From contig CAZYAD010000003.1 in the NCBI GenBank assembly GCA_964646225.1, positions 10,060 through 74,059 of the forward strand: a DNA stretch of 64,000 nucleotides, written 5' to 3'. Source of the DNA: UBA4644 sp964646225 (GTDB taxonomy: Bacteria; Bacillota; Clostridia; Oscillospirales; Butyricicoccaceae). How positions within the stretch are numbered: position 1 is the stretch's first letter; each line of letters opens with the position of its first letter. Of this stretch, positions 8,308-16,656 are shown piece after piece. The translations under genes were made by a program, and so were the position numbers. Below the pieces are notes generated by a model that was given only the letters and a program-made list of their open reading frames with translations, had not been told where the DNA came from and made no database searches.

Positions 8308-8325
8308 TCCTTGTATTATCTAATT

Positions 8326-8970
8326 CTATAGCATGGGGGAAAGCAGACGGGCCGCCAGCCCGCCCAGCAGGCTTTCCCGCAGAAATGGCCGGCTCAGCAG
8401 ACCCACCGGCTCCTCCGGCGCAAACCGCAGCACGGCCCAGCACAGTGCCAGCACCAAGATACATCCGGCCAGCGCCCCCAGCAGTCCGCCGGCCAGCCGG
8501 TTCAGGTCGCTGAACAGGGGAATATCCAGATCCAGCAAAAGGCACAGCAGCTTGATGACCAGCTTGGTGGCCAGAAACAGCAGCAAAAATGCCAGAATGG
8601 GTGCCAGCGACCGGGTGAGGGCCTGGGCCAGCGCGTCCAGCGCGGTCTGATACAGCTGGCTCATTTTGTCGGTGACGGCCTCGGCCTGCCGGGCCAGCTC
8701 GGCCAGCGCAGAGTCCCCGGAAAGGCCGGTAAAGGCCGAAGCCCCGGCCTTTTCGGCCAGCACCCGAAGAGGCGGCTCCAGCAGCGGCTCCAGCAGAGGC
8801 GCCAGAGCGTCCTGAAACCGGCTGCCCACCAGCAGCCCCAGCAGCGTCCCCAGAATGCCGGAAACCGCCCGGAAGGCTCCCCGCTTTGCCGCCGCCCGGA
8901 TACAGACGATCAGCAGCAGGACAAACAGCACATCCCACCAATAAGGTTGGTCAAAAACAGTCAGGTTCAT
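8326..8970 (-). CDS. CvpA-family membrane protein
   Basis: A 214-residue membrane protein with four hydrophobic segments: near the N-terminus, around residues 35-50, around 118-140 and around 155-180. The pattern KRGAFRAVSGILGTLLGLLVG near the start and a long amphipathic middle region match the CvpA (colicin V production) family, whose bacterial role remains poorly defined. Recent work on the family links it to envelope stress, but nothing in this sequence decides that. Its start overlaps the stop of the upstream DUF5711-like gene by four bases (ATGA), so the two are probably translated together and may work at the same membrane site. Confidence 0.65.
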   Translation of the reverse strand: MNLTVFDQPYWWDVLFVLLLIVCIRAAAKRGAFRAVSGILGTLLGLLVGSRFQDALAPLLEPLLEPPLRVLAEKAGASAFTGLSGDSALAELARQAEAVTDKMSQLYQTALDALAQALTRSLAPILAFLLLFLATKLVIKLLCLLLDLDIPLFSDLNRLAGGLLGALAGCILVLALCWAVLRFAPEEPVGLLSRPFLRESLLGGLAARLLSPML

Positions 8971-10187
8971 GCGTCCTCCTTTTCATCGGCAAGCTTTTCC
9001 GCCCGATCGGAATAGATCAGGATGGGCTCGCCTTCGGGGCTGACCGTCACCGAGCGCGGGCCGGAAACTGCCGCAGCTTCGGTGGTGACCGTGCCGTCCT
9101 CCCGCAGACGGACGGTGGTCAGCCGGTCATAGGTCAACAGACAGGCCGTACCGGCGCGACAGCTCACCGCCCGCAGCGTCCCCTGCTCAGAACCGCTCCA
9201 GAGGGGCTCCAGTCCGTCGCCCAGCAGCAGAAGCTCCGCACCCCGGCTGCCCTGCTCCCCGGCGTCAAAGGCCAGCAGCAGCGCCTCCTCCTCCCGGGCG
9301 GAAAACATCCGCAGCTCCCGGGAAAAGTCCCGAGACGCGGTGACGCTGCCTGCCGCGCAGCGCAAAACGCCGTCGGCACATAGTATGACCAGCCCGCCGG
9401 TTTTATCATGGAACAGCGCCAGCACCTGACGCTCCTCCAGCAAAAGGCTCCAGGCGGGCTGCTCCTGCCCGATCTCAAAATAGAGCACCTGGGTGGTCAG
9501 TGAAAGACCATCCTGCCCCAGGCACAGAGCGGCAAAGCTCTCGCCGTCGGGGCTGACCGAGGTCATCATCACATAATACTGGGTGGTGAGCCAACGGCAC
9601 AGCAGTTGCTGCCGGTCGTCATAGACGGTCACCGCCGAGCGGCAGCCCGTCTGGTCGGTCACCAGGGCAAAATCGCCCCGAGCGTTCATGGTGGCCGTCA
9701 AAATCGGGCTGTCGGTGTTGTCCCGGAGATATTCAGCATAGTGATTGGCAATGCAAAAGCCTGTGCCGCCCCGATCATACAGCAGCACATAGCGATCCCC
9801 GGTGCAGATGGCCGGGTCGCCGTACCGCAGCTGGATGGAATAGCGGCTGTTGCCCAGCCCGCTGACGAAGGAGTAGGTATCGCCGGAGGTCACCGCCAGC
9901 CCGGAGCCGAAGGGCTGACAGACGGTGTCCAGCCCGGACTCGAATTCATAGCGGGTGAAGGGGTCGGTCACTGCGCCCGCCGCCTTGAGATAGGCGCCGA
10001 GGCGGGAGAGATTTTCCGGCCGGAGATTTTCGTGATACCGGAAAATGCCGAATACCACACAGGCCAGCATCCCCAGCAGGGCCAGAGAATGGAGCACACC
10101 GGTGACCGCCAGGCGCTTGTCCTGCCGGAACCGGGTGATATTGCCCGCCAGCCTGCCCGGCTTCCGGCGATCAGTCCGATCTTCCAT
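8967..10187 (-). CDS. DUF5711-like single-pass membrane protein
   Basis: A 406-residue protein with a basic cytoplasmic N-terminus, one transmembrane helix at about residues 26-49, and a long outer region made of repeated beta-type segments (for example YSIQLRYGDPAICTGDRYVLLYD and FALVTDQTGCRS), suggestive of a propeller. Architecture and size fit the DUF5711 family found in Clostridia, which has no assigned function. It overlaps truA by 17 bases and cvpA by four, a tightly packed arrangement. The conserved placement with a CvpA-like partner suggests an envelope role. I recognise the family only by general architecture, so the family call is moderate. Confidence 0.6.
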   Translation of the reverse strand: MEDRTDRRKPGRLAGNITRFRQDKRLAVTGVLHSLALLGMLACVVFGIFRYHENLRPENLSRLGAYLKAAGAVTDPFTRYEFESGLDTVCQPFGSGLAVTSGDTYSFVSGLGNSRYSIQLRYGDPAICTGDRYVLLYDRGGTGFCIANHYAEYLRDNTDSPILTATMNARGDFALVTDQTGCRSAVTVYDDRQQLLCRWLTTQYYVMMTSVSPDGESFAALCLGQDGLSLTTQVLYFEIGQEQPAWSLLLEERQVLALFHDKTGGLVILCADGVLRCAAGSVTASRDFSRELRMFSAREEEALLLAFDAGEQGSRGAELLLLGDGLEPLWSGSEQGTLRAVSCRAGTACLLTYDRLTTVRLREDGTVTTEAAAVSGPRSVTVSPEGEPILIYSDRAEKLADEKEDA

Positions 10188-10935
10188 CCAATTCCTCCAT
10201 TTGATAGTTCAGTGCGGTCATATACAGCCCCATGGGGGGCGCGGTGGGGCCGGCGGCCAGCCGATCCCGGCTTTCCAGCAGGGCGGGGATGCCGTCCGGC
10301 GGGATCTTCCCGATGCCCACATAAACCAGTGTGCCGGTGATGGCCCGCACCATGTTGTACAAAAAGCCGTCGGCGCATACCCGGATGGCGATGATATCGC
10401 CGGGGCGCTGCTCGACCTCACAATAATAAATGGTGCGCACCGTGCTTTTCACCGGCGTGCCTTCATTTTTGACGGCGGCAAAGTCCTGCCGTCCCACAAA
10501 ATCCCTTGCGGCCCGCTGCATGGCGGCCACATCCAGCTTCTGGGGATAGGCCCAGGCCCGGCTCACCAGAAAGGGATCCCGTACCCGGCTGTTGTGGATG
10601 AGATAGGTATATTCCTTGCTGACACAGGAGAACCGGGCATCAAACTCGTCAGGCACCAGCACGGCTCTGCGCACCACCACTGCCTCCGGCAGCCGGGCGT
10701 TGAGGGCCATGGGCAGCCGCTGGGTGGGAATGGAGGACACATGATCCAGCGAACACACATAATACCGGGCGTGAACCCCGGCGTCGGTGCGCCCGCAGCC
10801 CGAGACATAGACGCGCCTTCCGCAGGTCTTTTCCCACGCCTCCTCCACCAGCTGCTGGATGGTCATGGCGTTATTCTGCCGCTGCCAGCCGTGATAGTCG
10901 GTGCCCAGATAGGACAGTACCAAAGCAGTTTTCAT
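10171..10935 (-). CDS. truA: tRNA pseudouridine(38-40) synthase TruA
   Basis: A 254-residue enzyme that converts uridines 38-40 in the anticodon arm of many tRNAs to pseudouridine. The catalytic aspartate is D51 in the strictly conserved GRTDAGVHA motif. Other family blocks are the N-terminal LSYLGTDYHGWQRQ and the C-terminal FLYNMVRAITGTLVYVG. Length matches the bacterial family (about 245-270). It follows ecfT by 30 bases; the order ecfA1-ecfA2-ecfT-truA is widespread in Firmicutes (usually near ribosomal protein genes), which supports the identification. Its 3' end overlaps the DUF5711-like gene. Confidence 0.95.
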   Translation of the reverse strand: MKTALVLSYLGTDYHGWQRQNNAMTIQQLVEEAWEKTCGRRVYVSGCGRTDAGVHARYYVCSLDHVSSIPTQRLPMALNARLPEAVVVRRAVLVPDEFDARFSCVSKEYTYLIHNSRVRDPFLVSRAWAYPQKLDVAAMQRAARDFVGRQDFAAVKNEGTPVKSTVRTIYYCEVEQRPGDIIAIRVCADGFLYNMVRAITGTLVYVGIGKIPPDGIPALLESRDRLAAGPTAPPMGLYMTALNYQMEELDGRSD

Positions 10936-10965
10936 GTGTCGTTTCCTTTCTGCCTGCGGCAGCCG

Positions 10966-11763
10966 TTACAGCAGGATATTCAGCGCAATGGCCGCGCCGC
11001 AGGCCAGCACTGCCAGGCCGCCACCCAGGGCATCCACCCGGCTGTAGGCCAGACTGTGCAACCGGGTGCGCTTACCGCCGCTGTACAGCCGGCATTCCAT
11101 GGCACAGGCCAGCTCATCTGCCCGGCGAAAGGCCGAAACGAACAGCGGCACCAGCACCGGCACCAGAGCCTTTGCACGCTGGAGCAGATTTCCGCTCTCA
11201 AAATCCGCCCCCCGGGCCTTCTGTGCCGACATGATCTTGTCGGTCTCCTCGATGAGGGTGGGGATGAACCGGAGAGCGATGGACATCATCATGGCGAACT
11301 CATGCACCGGGATATGCAGCCGCTTCAGCGGCGAAAGCAGCCGCTCCAGCCCGTCGGTCAGCGCCATGGGGGAGGTGGTATAGGTCAGCAGGGCCGTGGA
11401 GGACACCAGCAGCAGGATCCGGGCGATCATGACGGCCGCGGTAGCCAGCCCCTCCCATGTGACCGAAAAGATCCACAGACGGAAGATCTCCCGTCCGGGG
11501 GTGTAAAACAGGTTCAGCAGTCCGGTAAAGATCACCAGGATGACAATAGGCTTGAGGGATTTTGCGATCATCTTCGGCGGGATGCCCGACAGACGGATGA
11601 CCGCCAGCAGCCCCAGCCCGCACAGAACAAAGGCCGCCGCGCCGTCGCACACAAAAATGGTGACGATGAACAAAACCAGACTCAGCAGCTTGGAGCGGGG
11701 GTCCATCCGGTGCAGGGGAGAGCTGCCGGGGAAAAACTGCCCCAGGGTGATATCCTTCAGCAC
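10966..11763 (-). CDS. ecfT: Energy-coupling factor transporter transmembrane protein EcfT
   Basis: A 265-residue membrane protein with about five to six helices and the two Ala-Arg-Gly-type coupling motifs seen as QKARGADFE and CAMECRLY, which sit on the long coupling helices and contact the two ATPases. It is the shared scaffold of group II ECF importers, which team with separately encoded S components for vitamins or metals. GTG at 11763 is the start; it overlaps the ecfA2 stop by seven bases. No S component is encoded in the window, as expected for the shared module. Confidence 0.92.
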   Translation of the reverse strand: MLKDITLGQFFPGSSPLHRMDPRSKLLSLVLFIVTIFVCDGAAAFVLCGLGLLAVIRLSGIPPKMIAKSLKPIVILVIFTGLLNLFYTPGREIFRLWIFSVTWEGLATAAVMIARILLLVSSTALLTYTTSPMALTDGLERLLSPLKRLHIPVHEFAMMMSIALRFIPTLIEETDKIMSAQKARGADFESGNLLQRAKALVPVLVPLFVSAFRRADELACAMECRLYSGGKRTRLHSLAYSRVDALGGGLAVLACGAAIALNILL

Positions 11764-12623
11764 AGGGCCTCACCGCCCTTCAGCGCCCGCAGCCGCCGGA
11801 CGGCTTCCTCCACGGTGTATACATCGGTGCCCACCGGCACGCCCCGCTTTTTCAGCTCCAGAAATACCCGGGTGATCTGGGGGACATCCAGCCCCGCCTG
11901 CTCCAGCTCCTCCGCCCGGGCAAAGACCTCCTGCGGCGTGCCGTCCATAAGAATATGCCCGTGATCCATCACCAGGATGCGCCGGGCCATCTGGGCGGCA
12001 TATTCCATGCTGTGGGTGACAAACAGAATGGTGGTGCCGTGCTTTTCGTGATAGGCCCGGATGAACCGGAACACATCGGCGCACCCGGCAGGATCCAGCC
12101 CGGCCATGGGCTCGTCCAGCACCAGCACCTCGGGCTCCATGGCAAAGATGCCCGCCAGCGCCACACGGCGCTTCTGTCCGCCCGAAAGCTCAAAGGGCGA
12201 TTTGTCCAGAGCTTCCTCACGCAGTCCCACGATGCGGCAGTTTTCCCGTACCCGTCGGTCGATCTCCGCCTTGTCCAGTCCCATATTTTTGGGGCCGAAG
12301 GCGATGTCGGCATAGACGGTCTCCTCAAACAACTGATATTCCGGATACTGAAACACCAGCCCCACGGCAAACCGCGCCGCCCGGGTCAGCTCTTTGGATT
12401 GAAAAATATCCTCTCCGTTGATGAGCACCCGGCCCTGCGTGGGCCGCAAAAGACCGTTGAAATGCTGGATCAGGGTGGATTTTCCGCTGCCGGTGTGGCC
12501 GATCAGGCCGATAAACTCCCCCCGCCGCGCCGAAAAGGACACATCATCCACCGCCTTTTTTTCAAAGGGCGTCCCGGCGCTGTAGATATGTGAAAGATGC
12601 TCGATGCGCAAAACTTCGTTCAT
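11757..12623 (-). CDS. ecfA2: ECF transporter ATPase EcfA2
   Basis: A 288-residue ATPase subunit of the ECF module. Motifs: Walker A GHTGSGKST (42-50), Q-loop VFQYPEYQLFEETV, signature LSGGQKRRVALAG, Walker B VLVLDEPMAGLDP and switch HS in VTHSMEY. The Q-loop sequence YPEYQLFEETV distinguishes A2-type from A1-type subunits. The start at 12623 (MNEVLR) overlaps the ecfA1 stop by ATGA; an upstream in-frame start at 12662 would lie inside ecfA1. It pairs with EcfA1 to form an asymmetric ATPase dimer. Confidence 0.93.
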   Translation of the reverse strand: MNEVLRIEHLSHIYSAGTPFEKKAVDDVSFSARRGEFIGLIGHTGSGKSTLIQHFNGLLRPTQGRVLINGEDIFQSKELTRAARFAVGLVFQYPEYQLFEETVYADIAFGPKNMGLDKAEIDRRVRENCRIVGLREEALDKSPFELSGGQKRRVALAGIFAMEPEVLVLDEPMAGLDPAGCADVFRFIRAYHEKHGTTILFVTHSMEYAAQMARRILVMDHGHILMDGTPQEVFARAEELEQAGLDVPQITRVFLELKKRGVPVGTDVYTVEEAVRRLRALKGGEALC

Positions 12624-13450
12624 GTGTTCGCTCCCAGATACTTGAGGATTTGGTCGGCGCATTCCTCCACCGACAGCGCGCCCCGATCCAGCCCGGAGTC
12701 CAGCTCACGCAGCAGCAGGACGGTCTGGGGCGCTGTGAGAGAAAGCTCCTCCAGCCGCTCCACCTGTGAAAAGACTTCCCGGGGGGTGCCGTCCATGGCC
12801 ACCTGCCCGTTCTTCATCACCACCACCCGGTCGGCCAGCGCCGCTTCGTCCATATGGTGGGTGATGAGGATGACTGTCATGCCGTTTTCCCGGTTGAGCC
12901 GCCGCACGGCAGAGATGACCTCCTCCCGTCCGGCGGGATCCAGCATGGCGGTGGGCTCGTCCATGATGATACACCGGGGCCGCATGGCCAGCACCCCGGC
13001 AATGGCTACCCGCTGCTTCTGTCCGCCGGACAGAAGATGGGGCGCGTGGCGGGCGTATTCGCTCATGCCCACCGCCGCAAGGCTCTCATCCACCCGGCGG
13101 CGGATCTCCTCCGGCGGCAGCGCCATGTTTTCGCAGGCAAAGGCAACATCCTCCTCCACCACCGTGGCCACAATCTGATTGTCCGGGTTCTGAAAGACCA
13201 TGCCCGCCGTGCGGCGGATGTCAAACAGCCGCGCCTCCTCCCGGGTATCCAGCCCGGCCACATAGACCGCCCCACCGGAGGGCAGCAGAATGGCGTTCAT
13301 CTGCTTGGCAAGGGTGGATTTTCCGCTGCCGTTGTGCCCCAGAATGGTGGTAAACGACCCCTCTTCCACCGAAAGGGTCACCCCGTCCAGCGCCGGTGCG
13401 CCATCGTCGTCATAGCGGAAGGACAGGTTTTCGGTACGGATGATGGCCAT
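12620..13450 (-). CDS. ecfA1: ECF transporter ATPase EcfA1
   Basis: A 276-residue ATPase subunit. Motifs: Walker A GHNGSGKST (38-46), Q-loop VFQNPDNQIVATVVEEDVAF (typical A1), signature LSGGQKQRVAIAG, Walker B IIMDEPTAMLDP, switch HH in LITHHMDE. With EcfA2 and EcfT it drives uptake by S components such as those for riboflavin, folate or cobalt; the substrate set is not given by these genes. It begins immediately after the methyltransferase stop codon with no gap, so it is probably in the same transcript. Confidence 0.93.
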   Translation of the reverse strand: MAIIRTENLSFRYDDDGAPALDGVTLSVEEGSFTTILGHNGSGKSTLAKQMNAILLPSGGAVYVAGLDTREEARLFDIRRTAGMVFQNPDNQIVATVVEEDVAFACENMALPPEEIRRRVDESLAAVGMSEYARHAPHLLSGGQKQRVAIAGVLAMRPRCIIMDEPTAMLDPAGREEVISAVRRLNRENGMTVILITHHMDEAALADRVVVMKNGQVAMDGTPREVFSQVERLEELSLTAPQTVLLLRELDSGLDRGALSVEECADQILKYLGANT

Positions 13451-14314
13451 TTATCTGCCTCCCATCCAGCGGCTGGTGTGGCCGCAGGGCAGCATCAGCC
13501 CGGTGCTGCGGCATTTCAGCCCCAGCTCCGAGGCCTCCACCCGCCCGCCGAACCGCTTGCACACGGCGGTGCCCAGAATATAGGCCGGGACAGAGGGGGA
13601 GATGCCGGCGGTATAGGAATTGATGATGATGAACAAAGGGTCGTCAGACAGCACCTGGGCGCACAACTCCACGAACTCGCCGATGGACTCCTCAAACCGC
13701 CATACCTCGCCGTTGGGCCCCCGGCCATAGGAGGGCGGATCCATGATGATGGCATCATACTTCCGTCCACGGGTGATCTCCCGCTTGATGAACTTTTTGC
13801 AGTCGTCCACGATATAGCGGATGGGGGCGTTTTCCAGCCCGGAGGACCGGGCGTTTTCCTTTGCCCAGGTGACCATGCCCCGGGCGGCGTCCACATGACA
13901 GACCGAAGCACCTGCGGAAGCGGCAGCCAGGGTGGCCCCGCCGGTATAGGCGAAAAGATTGAGGACATTCACCGGCCGCCCGGCCCCACGGATGCGCTCC
14001 CTGATAAAATCCCAGTTGGCGGCCTGCTCTGGAAACACGCCGGTGTGCTTAAAGCTCATGGGCTTGATGTTGAACACCAGTTCCTCATAGCTGATGGTCC
14101 ACTGCTGAGGCAGCTGACGCACCTCCCAGTGGCCGCCGCCGGTCTTGCTGCGGTGGTAGGTGGCGTCAGCCTTTTTCCACAGCGGGCTCCCGGCAGGCTG
14201 CCAGATGGCCTGGGGGTCAGGCCGCACCAGCACCTGCTGGCCCCAGCGCTCCAGCCGTTGTCCGCCGCCGCAGTCCAGCAGCTCATAATCCTTCCAGTGT
14301 TCCGATGTCCACAT
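13451..14314 (-). CDS. Class I SAM-dependent methyltransferase (RlmI/K-related)
   Basis: A 287-residue methyltransferase. The SAM-binding loop is NLFAYTGGATLAAASAGA, the acidic ribose-binding strand follows (CHVDAARGM), and the catalytic-type motif MDPPSYGRGPNGE resembles the DPPxF/Y motif of large-subunit rRNA cytosine methyltransferases and relatives of the Methyltrans_SAM family. There is no PUA domain at the N-terminus, unlike RlmI, so the exact target (rRNA base or other) is unclear. It is the first gene of the long minus-strand block and has its own promoter, divergent from deoC. Confidence 0.75.
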   Translation of the reverse strand: MWTSEHWKDYELLDCGGGQRLERWGQQVLVRPDPQAIWQPAGSPLWKKADATYHRSKTGGGHWEVRQLPQQWTISYEELVFNIKPMSFKHTGVFPEQAANWDFIRERIRGAGRPVNVLNLFAYTGGATLAAASAGASVCHVDAARGMVTWAKENARSSGLENAPIRYIVDDCKKFIKREITRGRKYDAIIMDPPSYGRGPNGEVWRFEESIGEFVELCAQVLSDDPLFIIINSYTAGISPSVPAYILGTAVCKRFGGRVEASELGLKCRSTGLMLPCGHTSRWMGGR

Positions 14315-14376
14315 AAGCTCTCGTATCCCCTTTAAGGACGGAAAAAACCGCCCGCATTCTCATAATATATCAGCTT

Positions 14377-14405
14377 ATTTTATCATTCAAAGCCCCCACC
14401 GTCAA
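14377..14405 (-). promoter_or_regulatory. Promoter of the methyltransferase-ecf-truA block
   Basis: On the minus strand: TTGACG at 14405-14400, 17-base spacer, TAAAAT at 14382-14377. It lies about 60 bases before the methyltransferase start, with its -35 box nine bases from the -35 box of the divergent deoC promoter. Confidence 0.7.
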
Positions 14406-14414
14406 GGCTGACGA

Positions 14415-14443
14415 TTGACAAACCGATCTTTTTCCTTTAATAT
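14415..14443 (+). promoter_or_regulatory. Promoter of deoC
   Basis: TTGACA at 14415-14420, 17-base spacer, TAATAT at 14438-14443, about 37 bases ahead of the deoC ATG. Near-consensus. Confidence 0.8.
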
Positions 14444-14480
14444 TAAGGATAAATTCACAAAACAAGAGGAGCGTTTCGCT

Positions 14481-15143
14481 ATGTCTATTGCATCCTTTAT
14501 CGACCATACCCTGCTGAAGCAGGATGCCGCCGGCCAGCAGATTGACCGTCTGTGCGCCGAGGCCGCCCAGTATCATTTCGCCTCAGTGTGCGTCAATCCC
14601 TATTATGTGGCCCGCTGCGTCAAAAACCTCAAGGGCACCGGCGTGAAGGTGTGTACCGTGGTGGGCTTCCCTCTGGGGGCCACCACCACCGAGACCAAGG
14701 CCTTTGAGACCCTCCAGGCCATCGCCTCCGGCGCGGAGGAGATCGACATGGTGCTCAATGTCTGCGCCCTGAAATCCGGCCATATCAAGGGCGTGGAGCA
14801 GGATATCCAGGCCATGGCCGCCGCCTGCGAGGGCAAGGCCCTGCTGAAGGTCATCATCGAGACCTGCCTGCTCACCGACGAGGAAAAGGTGCTGGCCTGC
14901 CAGATCGCCAAGCGCTGCGGTGCGGACTTTGTCAAGACCTCCACCGGCTTTTCCACCGGCGGCGCCACCGTGGAGGATATCGCCCTGATGCGTCAGACTG
15001 TTGGCCCCGAGATGGGTGTCAAGGCTTCCGGCGGCATCCGGGATTATGCCACTGCAAAGGCCATGCTGGAGGCCGGTGCCACCCGGATCGGTGCTTCTGC
15101 CGGCATCGCCATTGTGGAGGCCGAGCAGGCAGCCGGAAACTGA
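14481..15143 (+). CDS. deoC: Deoxyribose-phosphate aldolase DeoC
   Basis: A 220-residue class I aldolase that splits 2-deoxyribose 5-phosphate into acetaldehyde and glyceraldehyde 3-phosphate in deoxynucleoside salvage. The Schiff-base lysine is K152 in FVKTSTGFSTGGAT; the proton-relay residues are D90 (EEIDMVLNV) and K181 (VKASGGIRD). The protein starts MSIASFIDHTLLKQDA, as typical. ATG at 14481 is preceded by AGAGGAG. It is a single-gene transcript with its own promoter and terminator; no other deo genes (deoA, deoB, deoD) adjoin it here. Confidence 0.95.
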   Translation: MSIASFIDHTLLKQDAAGQQIDRLCAEAAQYHFASVCVNPYYVARCVKNLKGTGVKVCTVVGFPLGATTTETKAFETLQAIASGAEEIDMVLNVCALKSGHIKGVEQDIQAMAAACEGKALLKVIIETCLLTDEEKVLACQIAKRCGADFVKTSTGFSTGGATVEDIALMRQTVGPEMGVKASGGIRDYATAKAMLEAGATRIGASAGIAIVEAEQAAGN

Positions 15144-15227
15144 AGGGGCAATCCCATCCGCTGCCCTCGCCTGGTGGCCGAATGCGCGAAGCAGCCGCCC
15201 CGCCACCGGCCTGTTGTCTCCAACCAC

Positions 15228-15255
15228 ACGCCTTCCTTCGGGAAGGCGTTTTTTT
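15228..15255 (+). terminator. Terminator of deoC
   Basis: ACGCCTTCC pairs with GGAAGGCGT around a TTCG-type loop, followed by seven T. Confidence 0.9.
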
Positions 15256-15274
15256 CGTTCCAATGGCTGTATAC

Positions 15275-15315
15275 AAAAATACAAACATACCGAGCGCCAA
15301 AAAGCGTGTATTTTT
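15275..15315. promoter_or_regulatory. Inverted repeat upstream of the citrate lyase promoter
   Basis: AAAAATACA (15275-15283) and its exact complement TGTATTTTT (15307-15315) are separated by 23 bases in an AT-rich patch ending about 30 bases upstream of the citD -35 box. The position suits a regulator binding site, but no regulator gene for citrate lyase adjoins it. It could also be a chance AT-rich repeat. Confidence 0.35.
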
Positions 15316-15347
15316 CGTCAAAATGCCGAAAAACGCGAGAATTTTTC

Positions 15348-15376
15348 TTGCCTTTCCCCCGGCGGCCATGTATAAT
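15348..15376 (+). promoter_or_regulatory. Promoter of the citDEFXG operon
   Basis: TTGCCT at 15348-15353, 17-base spacer, TATAAT at 15371-15376. The transcript would start near 15383 and carry a leader hairpin (GGCCGC 15395-15400 with GCGGCC 15407-15412) without a T tract. Confidence 0.75.
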
Positions 15377-15441
15377 TAAAATAGCAAGAGAAAAGGCCGC
15401 TCCAGGGCGGCCGCAACAATCAAAACAGGGAGCGTGAGCTT

Positions 15442-15732
15442 ATGGAACTGATCAAGACCGGGACTGCCGGAACCGTGGAATCGGGCGACATCCTGGTGGA
15501 AGTGGAAAAAGCCCCCTCCGGGCTGGAAATCCGCCTGGACAGCACCGTGATGGGCCTTTATGGCCGCCGCATCCGGGAGGTCATCGAGGAAACCGTGGCA
15601 GAATGCGGCGTGGACGGCCTCGTCATCACCGCCAGCGACAAGGGCGCTCTGGACTGCACCATCCGCGCCCGGGTAAAGACCGCCGTTCTGCGGGCCTGCG
15701 ACAGTCAGGCTTACGGCTGGACCGTGGAATAA
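15442..15732 (+). CDS. citD: Citrate lyase acyl carrier protein (gamma subunit)
   Basis: A 96-residue acyl carrier subunit. Serine 14 in GTVESGDIL is the attachment point for the 2'-(5''-phosphoribosyl)-3'-dephospho-CoA prosthetic group, which carries the acetyl or citryl thioester during citrate cleavage. Length and sequence match CitD. It opens the operon citD-citE-citF-citX-citG. In most citrate-fermenting bacteria citC (the acetylating ligase) precedes citD; here the upstream neighbour is deoC and citC is absent from the window. Confidence 0.95.
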   Translation: MELIKTGTAGTVESGDILVEVEKAPSGLEIRLDSTVMGLYGRRIREVIEETVAECGVDGLVITASDKGALDCTIRARVKTAVLRACDSQAYGWTVE

Positions 15733-15747
15733 GAGGAGGGAATTGCC

Positions 15748-16656
15748 ATGCGTGAAAAGCAGAGACTGCGCCGCACCATGATGTTCATCCCGGGCAACAA
15801 TCCCGGCATGATGCGCGACGCCCATATTTACGGCTCCGACTCGCTGATGTTCGACCTGGAGGATTCGGTCTCCATGGCCGAAAAGGACGCGGCCCGGATG
15901 CTGGTCTATAACGCCCTGAAAACCATAGATTACGGCAGCACCGAGCTGGTGGTGCGCATCAACCCGCTGGACACCCCCTATGGCCGCGCCGATATCGAGG
16001 CCATGGTATGCGCCGGAGCCCATGTGCTGCGGATGCCCAAGACCGAGACTGCACAGGACATCATCGAGTGCGAAAAGGTCATCGAAGAAATGGAGATCAA
16101 ACACGGCATCCCTGTTGGCACCACCCTGATGATGGCCGCCATCGAGGGGGCGCTGGGGGTCATCAACGCCTATCAGATCGCCACCGCCTCCGACCGGCTC
16201 ATCGGCATCGCTCTGGGCGCGGAGGATTTCTGCGCCAATATGAAGTGTCAGCGCACCACTCACGGCGGCGAGCTTCAGCTGGCGCGGCAGACCATCGTGC
16301 TGGCCGCCCGCGCCGCCGGGATCGATGCGCTGGATACCGTCTATTCCGATGTGAACAACGAGGAGCAGCTGCTCTTTGAAGCCCGCCTCATCAAGGATCT
16401 GGGCTTCGACGGCAAGTCTGTGATCAATCCCCGGCAGATCGCCCCCGTCCATTCGGTGTTCAACCCCACACAAAAGGACATCGACAAGGCGAAAAAGATC
16501 GTCGCCGCCATCAGGGAGGCCGAGGCCCGCGGCAGCGGCGTCATCAGCCTCAACGGCAAGATGGTGGATAAGCCCGTGGTCATCCGGGCACAGAGAGTCA
16601 TCGAGCTGGCCCTGGTGGCCGGCATCATCACCAAGGAGGAGGTGGAGGCGCTGTGA
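15748..16656 (+). CDS. citE: Citrate lyase beta subunit (citryl-ACP lyase)
   Basis: A 302-residue TIM-barrel lyase of the HpcH/HpaI-CitE family that splits citryl-ACP into acetyl-ACP and oxaloacetate. Characteristic segments are RRTMMFIPGNNPGM near the start, LMFDLEDSVSMAEKDAAR (metal and substrate acidic residues), VVRINPLDTPYG, and IALGAEDFCANMKCQRT. Length is typical (about 290-305). It starts 15 bases after citD with GAGGAGG upstream, and its stop overlaps the citF start (GTGA). Confidence 0.95.
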   Translation: MREKQRLRRTMMFIPGNNPGMMRDAHIYGSDSLMFDLEDSVSMAEKDAARMLVYNALKTIDYGSTELVVRINPLDTPYGRADIEAMVCAGAHVLRMPKTETAQDIIECEKVIEEMEIKHGIPVGTTLMMAAIEGALGVINAYQIATASDRLIGIALGAEDFCANMKCQRTTHGGELQLARQTIVLAARAAGIDALDTVYSDVNNEEQLLFEARLIKDLGFDGKSVINPRQIAPVHSVFNPTQKDIDKAKKIVAAIREAEARGSGVISLNGKMVDKPVVIRAQRVIELALVAGIITKEEVEAL

